Shown: in pieces, positions 1 to 4,163 of the stretch
Layout: each line of letters starts with the position of its first letter
Position numbering within the stretch: position 1 is the first letter of the stretch
NCBI GenBank assembly: GCA_021803885.1
Contig: JAJZKY010000319.1
Span: forward strand, 1-6,009
Length of the DNA stretch: 6,009 nucleotides
Source of the DNA: Planctomycetota bacterium
GTDB taxonomy: Bacteria > Planctomycetota > Phycisphaerae > WQYP01 > JAJZKY01
Reading direction: 5' to 3'
Made by a program: the position numbers and the translations under genes
The notes under the pieces: generated by a model
The model's input: only the letters and a program-made list of their open reading frames with translations
Database searches by the model: none
Told to the model about the DNA's origin: nothing

Positions 1-62
1 GCCAACCAGCCGGCGGGGGCCAAGGTTCTGTGGGCTTTGTCGCTCGTCGTGATAGTATTCAT
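1..62 (-). CDS. Possible divergent gene, 5' end only (unknown product)
   Basis: Reading leftward on the minus strand, an ATG at 62 opens a frame that stays open to the window edge, giving about 20 residues beginning MNTITTSDKAHRTL and ending PAGWL. It is preceded by the purine-rich AGGAAGG (minus strand, 76 to 70) with a 7-nt spacer, a good ribosome-binding arrangement, and this is the main support. The visible piece is too short for domain recognition: a polar, Thr-rich start with no signal peptide or membrane segment yet. The competing reading is the tail of a plus-strand gene ending in the TGA at 115-117, whose last residues include a hydrophobic run (VLWALSLVVIVFI). I prefer the minus-strand start because of the ribosome-binding site and because the next 490 bases look intergenic. 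The product is not recognised. Confidence 0.4.
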   Translation of the reverse strand, partial: MNTITTSDKAHRTLAPAGWL

Positions 63-130
63 CAATACACCTTCCTGGCTTCGCGCCCAAGTCCCCCTGG
101 CCTGCCGTCAAAGCTGATTTATAGGCGTGA

Positions 131-140
131 CAGTGCACTG
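131..140. repeat. 10-bp palindrome CAGTGCACTG (candidate operator half of a pair)
   Basis: CAGTGCACTG is a perfect 10-bp palindrome with a GTGCAC core. A second palindrome with the same core lies at 199-210, centre to centre 69 bp away. Both sit nearer the divergent left gene than the export gene, so they could be binding sites for a dimeric regulator of either. Function is inferred from symmetry and position only. Confidence 0.4.
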
Positions 141-198
141 GAATACTTTTCGAATATACAAACTGGTGGCGGCTGTGGTGTGCTTTTACTACGATTTA

Positions 199-210
199 TG
201 GGTGCACCCA
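199..210. repeat. 12-bp perfect palindrome TGGGTGCACCCA
   Basis: TGGGTGCACCCA is a perfect 12-bp palindrome sharing the GTGCAC core with the element at 131-140. With no loop it is more likely a protein-binding dyad than an RNA hairpin. No regulator gene is visible in the window to pair it with. Confidence 0.45.
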
Positions 211-274
211 GCCATACCTTAACTTCTTCCTTCAGGTCCGTGAACGGTTACGGAATATTTTTGTACATATTTGT

Positions 275-312
275 CCCGCAATAGCCGATAAATAGTCCGG
301 AAACGTTGCGGG
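275..312. repeat. 7-bp inverted repeat CCCGCAA...TTGCGGG
   Basis: CCCGCAA at 275-281 is matched exactly by its inverse complement TTGCGGG at 306-312, 24 nt apart, with a further small CCG/CGG pair inside (285-287 and 298-300). It ends 12 nt before the TTGACA box at 325-330, a position where an operator or activator site could act. Inverted repeats of 7 bp also arise by chance in 500 bp, so support is modest. Confidence 0.3.
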
Positions 313-324
313 TGTTCTGCAGGC

Positions 325-353
325 TTGACAGAAACCATAAGACACTCGAATAT
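325..353 (+). promoter_or_regulatory. Possible sigma-70-type promoter (perfect -35, poor -10)
   Basis: TTGACA at 325-330 is a perfect -35 hexamer. At 17-bp spacing the -10 position reads GAATAT (348-353), matching the consensus at only about three of six places. If used, transcription would start near 360, giving a leader of about 195 nt that includes the stem-loop at 376-402 and the ATTTGG repeats. The weak -10 could mean an activator-dependent promoter or a chance TTGACA. Confidence 0.25.
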
Positions 354-375
354 CAGGTTCAGGCAATGTGCTTGT

Positions 376-402
376 GGCGCCGGGAGTTTGGGTCCCGGTG
401 CC
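376..402 (+). other. Strong GC-rich stem-loop upstream of the export gene
   Basis: GGCGCCGGGA (376-385) pairs with TCCCGGTGCC (393-402): ten pairs including one G-U wobble, with a 7-nt loop (GTTTGGG). There is no T-run on either side on either strand, so it does not look like an intrinsic terminator. It lies about 155 nt before the start of the export lipoprotein gene and would be inside its leader if the promoter at 325 is real. It may be a leader RNA structure or a dyad recognised by a protein. Confidence 0.5.
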
Positions 403-414
403 GATAATGTGGTA

Positions 415-450
415 ATTTGGCATTTGGACTTGTAGTTATTTGGAATTTGG
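415..450 (+). repeat. Four phased ATTTGG direct repeats in two pairs
   Basis: ATTTGG occurs at 415-420, 422-427, 438-443 and 445-450. The copies form two tandem pairs (ATTTGG-N-ATTTGG, 13 bp each) whose starts are 23 bp apart, close to two helical turns. The longer string AATTTGGCA is also repeated at 414-422 and 444-452, 30 bp apart. The arrangement is typical of direct-repeat binding sites for a transcription factor, placed about 105-140 bp before the export gene start. What binds is unknown. Confidence 0.5.
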
Positions 451-462
451 CACATACTTAGA
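448..462 (+). promoter_or_regulatory. Weak sigma-54-like -24/-12 element
   Basis: TGGCAC-ATACT-TAGA resembles the sigma-54 consensus TGGCAC-N5-TTGC: the -24 box is perfect and the spacing between GG and the -12 dinucleotide is the required 10 nt, but the -12 GC is GA. Sigma-54 control is established for several proteobacterial PEP-CTERM/exosortase systems, so the match is worth recording. Transcription would start near 474, leaving a leader of about 80 nt. The altered -12 keeps confidence low. Confidence 0.25.
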
Positions 463-543
463 CTTTACGGTTGGTCTGTGGAGCACGAATAACAGGTTCT
501 GCAACCAACGGTCGGTGTAAAAGTGTATTGTTGTCTCTGACTC

Positions 544-549
544 GGAGAG
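544..549 (+). promoter_or_regulatory. Ribosome-binding site fixing the export lipoprotein start
   Basis: GGAGAG lies 7 nt before the ATG at 557. The next in-frame ATG at 569 would be 19 nt away, so this site favours 557 as the start. Confidence 0.6.
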
Positions 550-556
550 TTGGCGC

Positions 557-2125
557 ATGACTTGGAACATGGCGAATCGTAAGAATTCTGATTCCTGGAT
601 TAAAGCCACGGAGGTGGGATCGCGCGCCGACGCTCGGCGGCATGGCCGACCCGGTAGAGAAATCCGCAAGGGGTGGCTGCGTGTTGGTCTGCTGGCCGGT
701 TTGCTGGTGGGCTTGGGAGGATGCCAAACCACCAGTCCATTGGATTATCTCAATTTAAGCAATTCATTTTTCAATCCGGCAGAAGTTGGCCGGTTTGATA
801 AAGCCAATCCTTTTGGTCGTGTACAACCTGTAACCTGGCCAATTTTGGATTCGCTGGCGGTCAATGATCCGCCCCCCGGGCCTTGGCCGGATTCGACGCC
901 GCCAACACCGGCGGATTTATTGCCGGTGCATAAACCGTATGTTCTGGGGGCCGGCGATGTACTGACTATTTCGGTTTTTGAACTTGTGGTGCCGGGACAG
1001 GAATCCGTGCAAACCCGGCAGATCAATACTCAGGGCGACATTACACTTGATTTTATCGGAGAGATACATGCGGCGGGCATGACCACGCGGCAACTGCGCC
1101 GGGAAATCGTACATAAATTAATTCAAAGCGGGCAGATGGCCGCCCCCGGTCCGCACCAGCCCGGGCCGCAGGTGAATGTAGATCTTACGGAAGCCCGGCG
1201 GCGGGTGTTTTCAATTATTGGTGCCGCCAATCATCCCGGAACCTACAACATCATGTCGCCTGATTTCCGCCTGCTGGATGCTTTAGCTCTGGCGGGTGAT
1301 GTCCCCGCCACACCGGGGATGAATTATCTATATGTTATTCGGCGTGTGCAAAAGGAAGCTGCGTTACAATCCGCCACGGCTGCGGCCGCTCCCAGTATGG
1401 CGTCCGGAGCGCAAACCAATATGCTCAACACCATAGCCAACCAGTTACAGCACGGCAAAACTCCGGTGAATTCGTCCAACGCCGCCGCGAAGAATCTGAT
1501 GAATCAGGCCATGGAGCAAACCGGATCTGCCGTCGGCGGGCGGTTTGTTTATGTCAATGGCCAATGGGTGCGCATTGGCGGCCAGACCGCCACGACAACC
1601 CCGGTTCATTTTAATTTCGCCCGAACCAAAAAATCCGCGGCGTCCAGATATCCTGGAGAAGTCATCATCCGCATCAATCTCAAAAAACTGCGCGATGGCG
1701 ATCCACGGTATAACATCGTCATCCACTCGGGTGATGTAATTAATGTTCCGCCGCTCAAACCCGCGGTTTATTTCGTGATGGGCAATGTCAGCCGACCCGG
1801 TGTTTATTCCATGACCGGGCAGAAATTGACCCTGGAACAGGCCATAGCGGCGGCGGGAAATTTCGGCCCGTTGGCGATTCCACGGCGTTGTGAACTGATC
1901 CGGCGCATCGGGCATAATCAGGAAATCACCATTCAAGTGAATATGCAGGCCATTTTCAGTGGTGAGGAACCGGATATTTTCCTCAAGCCCTATGACACCC
2001 TGAATGTCGGCACCGATTTCTTTGCCACACCGCTGGCGATCATTCGCAATGGATTTTCCGCAAGTTATGGATTCGGATTTACCTATGATCGTAACTACTA
2101 CATCCAGCCGACCATTATTCAGTAG
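557..2125 (+). CDS. Polysaccharide export outer-membrane lipoprotein (Wza/SLBB family)
   Basis: A 522-residue Wza-like outer-membrane export protein, expected to form the periplasm-to-exterior channel for an envelope polysaccharide. A basic N-terminal stretch (1-42) leads to a hydrophobic segment ending in a lipobox, LGGC, with Cys56 as the likely lipidated residue. A Pro-rich linker follows (about 91-125). The Poly_export domain spans about 127-210 (YVLGAGDVLTISVFE, then the typical N-T-Q-G-D-I-T-L-D-F-I-G strand). SLBB-type strands follow at 216-263 (FSIIGAANHPGTY), interrupted by a low-complexity Ala/Asn/Gln-rich insert (about 265-362) and resuming at 366-398 (SGDVINVP). A second SLBB unit covers about 403-486 (YFVMGNVSRPGVY; PYDTLNVG). 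The tail (487-522) is aromatic and contains FGFTYDRNYY, probably the membrane-inserting end. It is the first gene of the exosortase cluster. The family call is firm; polymer and gene name cannot be assigned. Confidence 0.9.
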   Translation: MTWNMANRKNSDSWIKATEVGSRADARRHGRPGREIRKGWLRVGLLAGLLVGLGGCQTTSPLDYLNLSNSFFNPAEVGRFDKANPFGRVQPVTWPILDSLAVNDPPPGPWPDSTPPTPADLLPVHKPYVLGAGDVLTISVFELVVPGQESVQTRQINTQGDITLDFIGEIHAAGMTTRQLRREIVHKLIQSGQMAAPGPHQPGPQVNVDLTEARRRVFSIIGAANHPGTYNIMSPDFRLLDALALAGDVPATPGMNYLYVIRRVQKEAALQSATAAAAPSMASGAQTNMLNTIANQLQHGKTPVNSSNAAAKNLMNQAMEQTGSAVGGRFVYVNGQWVRIGGQTATTTPVHFNFARTKKSAASRYPGEVIIRINLKKLRDGDPRYNIVIHSGDVINVPPLKPAVYFVMGNVSRPGVYSMTGQKLTLEQAIAAAGNFGPLAIPRRCELIRRIGHNQEITIQVNMQAIFSGEEPDIFLKPYDTLNVGTDFFATPLAIIRNGFSASYGFGFTYDRNYYIQPTIIQ

Positions 2126-2191
2126 TTTGAGGTACGGTTGGGTGATGATTGGATAGAGGCGGCGGAAAGTTCCGGTAATTCATTAAACTTG

Positions 2192-2211
2192 GTTATCGGG
2201 GATAACTTTTT
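2192..2211 (+). terminator. Possible weak intrinsic terminator or attenuator
   Basis: GTTATC (2192-2197), a GGG loop and GATAAC (2201-2206) form a 6-bp stem, extendable by one G-U pair, followed directly by TTTTT (2207-2211). The layout is that of a Rho-independent terminator, but the stem is short and AT-rich, so it would probably only reduce read-through from the export gene into the exosortase gene. Confidence 0.4.
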
Positions 2212-2258
2212 GAAAAGCGCGGCTGTCCGGCGGCATCAGATTTATAACGGTCACAACC

Positions 2259-2262
2259 GGAG
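2259..2262 (+). promoter_or_regulatory. Ribosome-binding site deciding the exosortase start
   Basis: GGAG lies 8 nt before the ATG at 2271. The next in-frame ATG (2349, residue 27) has only AT-rich sequence before it and no Shine-Dalgarno match, so 2271 is chosen. Confidence 0.55.
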
Positions 2263-2270
2263 CGTAATAT

Positions 2271-3275
2271 ATGCCGGCATCAGAAACCTCCAATACTTCC
2301 CTGGATCGCGGCAGATCTGCCAGCCGGGATTCCCCGCGTTATAATTATATGACCGCTACAACATCACCGGCTGGTCGCTCGACCTTACCCGGATATATAC
2401 TGGCAGTGATCGTAGTATTGGCTGTGGCTTTTTATTGGTTATACCACATTAATTTTGAGCAATTGGTGCACATCTGGACTGTCAACCCGAATTTCAGCCA
2501 GGGGTTCCTGATTCCGGTCATCAGCGCCATGTTTATTTATTTGCGTTGGCACACGCTGCGCCATTTGCCGGTCAAGCCGACGGCTATAGGGCTGTTGTTA
2601 TTGACTTTCGGAGTCTTCGGACAGGTGCTGTTTCGTATTACCGGCCAGGAGCAATTTTCCGATTTGAGCATGCTGGTGGTCTTATTTGGCCTGGGCTTAT
2701 GGTTGCTGGGATGGGAACAGATGAAAATTCTCTGGCTGCCGATCTGTTATCTATTATTCATGATCAATCCGCCGCAGGCGTTGTATGTCAAGCTGACCAC
2801 TCCGTTGCAATATATCGCCGCATCGGGCGGGGCGCACATGTTGTTGCTCTTTGGGGTTCACGCCTATCGCGAAGCTACACAGATTCATATTCAAGTCGGG
2901 GATCACTGGCCTTCGCTGAATGTGGCCCAGGCTTGCAGCGGTATCCGGATGCTGACGGCATTTTTTGCCCTGGCGGTGGCCCTGGCGTATTCCACCAATC
3001 GTCCCATGTGGCAAAAAGTGCTACTGGCGATTTGCGCTCTGCCTATCGCTATATTTGTCAATGCCCTCCGCGTAACCCTGACCGGGGTGTTATTTGCCGA
3101 TGCAGGTTCAGAATGGGCCAGGGGCAGTACGCATGCCAGTCTGGGTTTACTGATGCTGATCCCTGCCGGGCTTTTGCAGCTGGGGGCGGCCAAATTGATC
3201 GATCTTTTTAACGACCATCTTTTCGTTGATGATGTTCCGGCCGGCGATACTCGCGGACGGGAGGCCCACGCATGA
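2271..3275 (+). CDS. Exosortase (EpsH/XrtA-type membrane transpeptidase)
   Basis: A 334-residue polytopic inner-membrane protein of the exosortase/archaeosortase family, cysteine proteases thought to cleave and transfer proteins with a PEP-CTERM-like tail on the periplasmic side. The catalytic triad is visible: Cys222 in QACSGIRML, Arg267 in NALRVTLTG and His288 in STHASLG. About eight or nine hydrophobic segments can be seen, near 41-59, 78-93, 103-121, 130-147, 151-166, 183-197, 223-241, 248-275 and 291-310. The family-typical PP-x7-TTPLQ region lies at 167-180. The first 40 residues form a polar, Ser/Arg-rich cytoplasmic extension. The early segment motif reads FSQGFLIP (75-82), with Gln77 where many exosortases have His. 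There is no fused EpsI domain; that function is the next gene, whose start overlaps the stop by 4 bp. The subtype cannot be named from sequence alone. Confidence 0.93.
   Translation: MPASETSNTSLDRGRSASRDSPRYNYMTATTSPAGRSTLPGYILAVIVVLAVAFYWLYHINFEQLVHIWTVNPNFSQGFLIPVISAMFIYLRWHTLRHLPVKPTAIGLLLLTFGVFGQVLFRITGQEQFSDLSMLVVLFGLGLWLLGWEQMKILWLPICYLLFMINPPQALYVKLTTPLQYIAASGGAHMLLLFGVHAYREATQIHIQVGDHWPSLNVAQACSGIRMLTAFFALAVALAYSTNRPMWQKVLLAICALPIAIFVNALRVTLTGVLFADAGSEWARGSTHASLGLLMLIPAGLLQLGAAKLIDLFNDHLFVDDVPAGDTRGREAHA
3259..3264 (+). promoter_or_regulatory. Ribosome-binding site of the EpsI gene inside the exosortase 3' end
   Basis: GGGAGG lies 7 nt before the ATG at 3272, within the last codons of the exosortase. 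Combined with the ATGA start-stop overlap it suggests translational coupling of the two proteins. Confidence 0.6.
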
Positions 3276-4120
3276 GTAATAATTCGACACTGAAAACACT
3301 TTTCCCGACCCTGGTGGCTTTGGGAATTTTAACCGGTGGTCTGGTGGCACTTACGATAGCCTCCAACGCGTTCAACGTGGTTTTACGGAAACGCCATACA
3401 CCCCTGCAGGCTCCGTTACGAAGTCTGCCCAAGAAGCTCGGAAATTGGGTTATGCCGAAGGGCGCTGTGGACCAGCGGCTGTCGGCGGAAATTGTCCAGG
3501 TGCTGGGTACGCACCATTATCTATTGCGTCCTTATGCCAATATCAAAATGCCGTCGGGATCGCCGGGGTCCCAGGTGGATGTGAATCTGAATTATTATCC
3601 CACGGATTTTGCCACTCCGCATGTTCCCAATGTTTGCTGGGCGGGTGTGGGCATGAAACGCATTCATGATTCGCTGATCACGATTCATCATGTTCCTCAT
3701 GCCAATGGCACATACTCGAATCTGGAAATGCGGTTTCTTTCATTTTATGCGCCCAAAATGAGTCAAGCCGGCATTCCGCTGAGTATGGATCAGCATCGGG
3801 GCCGCTATGTGAATGTCGCCTATGTGTTCCAGGTGGATGGGCGGTATGTTCCCAATCCGGAACAGGTCAGTGAATTATTTTGGCGCACCACCAGCAAATA
3901 CGGTTATGATGCTAAAATTGAAGTTACCGCCGAAGGCCCTGGCGGATTGACTACCAGGCCGCAGGCGCGACGGGCGATTGCGTCGTTTATCCGCGCGGCG
4001 TTGCCGGCTATTGAGCGGCTTTTGCCGAACTGGAAAAAACTCAACGCCCCCCATGTGCACCCGCAAACGGTGCCCAATACGGGGGCGTCAACTGCGGGCC
4101 AAAAAAACGGGCGGTATTGA
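3272..4120 (+). CDS. EpsI-family exosortase-associated protein
   Basis: A 282-residue protein of the EpsI (DUF3485-type) family, which accompanies exosortases either as a separate gene or as their C-terminal domain. One N-terminal membrane segment (about 10-30) precedes a periplasmic domain. Family signatures are the entry motif LPKKLGNWVMP (52-62), the strand VDVNLNYYP (102-110) and the H-x-P-x-x-C motif HVPNVCWAGVGM with His117 and Cys122 (117-128). A conserved-looking block follows (FLSFYAPKM; YVNVAYVFQVDGRY to about 192). The C-terminus (about 228-282) has an amphipathic helix and a loose Pro/Asn/Gly tail. Compared with the family motif as I remember it (HSPExCxPGxGW), several positions are changed but His and Cys are kept. 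The ATG overlaps the exosortase stop. The exact biochemical role is not established; an accessory to exosortase action is the usual inference. Confidence 0.85.
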   Translation: MSNNSTLKTLFPTLVALGILTGGLVALTIASNAFNVVLRKRHTPLQAPLRSLPKKLGNWVMPKGAVDQRLSAEIVQVLGTHHYLLRPYANIKMPSGSPGSQVDVNLNYYPTDFATPHVPNVCWAGVGMKRIHDSLITIHHVPHANGTYSNLEMRFLSFYAPKMSQAGIPLSMDQHRGRYVNVAYVFQVDGRYVPNPEQVSELFWRTTSKYGYDAKIEVTAEGPGGLTTRPQARRAIASFIRAALPAIERLLPNWKKLNAPHVHPQTVPNTGASTAGQKNGRY

Positions 4121-4152
4121 ATGTTAACACGGCATCTCGCAGCAGAGATAAG

Positions 4153-4157
4153 AAGGA
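4153..4157 (+). promoter_or_regulatory. Ribosome-binding site of the TPR gene, preceded by a small hairpin
   Basis: AAGGA lies 6 nt before the ATG at 4164. Just upstream ATCTC (4134-4138) and GAGAT (4145-4149) can form a 5-bp hairpin that ends 3 nt before the site. The hairpin is short and may be chance. Confidence 0.5.
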
Positions 4158-4163
4158 ATCAGC

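Larger units (their letters stand above)
63..556. other. Long, symmetry-rich intergenic (probably divergent) region
   Basis: Almost 500 bases carry no convincing gene. Short open frames on both strands (for example plus 30-284 and minus 219-455) give compositionally odd translations with no family resemblance and no good ribosome-binding site. The region instead holds palindromes at 131-140 and 199-210, an inverted repeat at 275-281/306-312, a TTGACA box at 325-330, a GC-rich stem-loop at 376-402, a set of ATTTGG repeats at 415-450 and a sigma-54-like box at 448-462. It probably contains the promoter of the export/exosortase operon and, if the left gene is real, that gene's promoter too. I could not identify a convincing minus-strand promoter: a TATAAA read on the minus strand near 119-124 has no good -35 partner. 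Confidence 0.6.
2126..2270 (+). other. Intergenic spacer between export and exosortase genes
   Basis: These 145 nt carry a small hairpin with a T-run (2192-2211) and a TATAAC sequence at 2243-2248 that resembles a -10 box. No -35 is seen at normal spacing: TTGAAA at 2210-2215 is 27 nt away. A frame opening at 2138 overlaps the exosortase start and has no family resemblance; I treat it as non-coding. Confidence 0.5.

Noticed and set aside
1..117. Plus-strand open frame ending in TGA at 115-117, with a hydrophobic run that resembles a signal peptide or tail anchor
   Set aside because: It is only the last 38 codons with no recognisable family, lacks the basic tail of a PEP-CTERM-like anchor, and competes with a minus-strand start that has a ribosome-binding site. 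It cannot be excluded without upstream sequence.
237..262. Possible terminator: TCCGT/ACGGA stem followed by ATATTTTT
   Set aside because: Only five pairs with an 8-nt loop, and the T-run is interrupted; no confident upstream plus-strand gene needs it.
30..284. 84-codon plus-strand frame with a GTG start
   Set aside because: No ribosome-binding site, odd composition, no family resemblance, and it covers both palindromes and part of the inverted repeat.
1445..1936. 163-codon minus-strand frame inside the export gene
   Set aside because: Lies wholly antisense to well-conserved export-protein domains and shows no family resemblance.
2138..2344. 68-codon frame between export and exosortase genes
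   Set aside because: Non-ATG start, overlaps the exosortase start and the hairpin plus T-run, and has no family resemblance.
2546..3211. 221-codon alternative plus-strand frame inside the exosortase gene
   Set aside because: The overlapping frame encodes the exosortase catalytic triad; this frame has no recognisable features and an unconvincing start.
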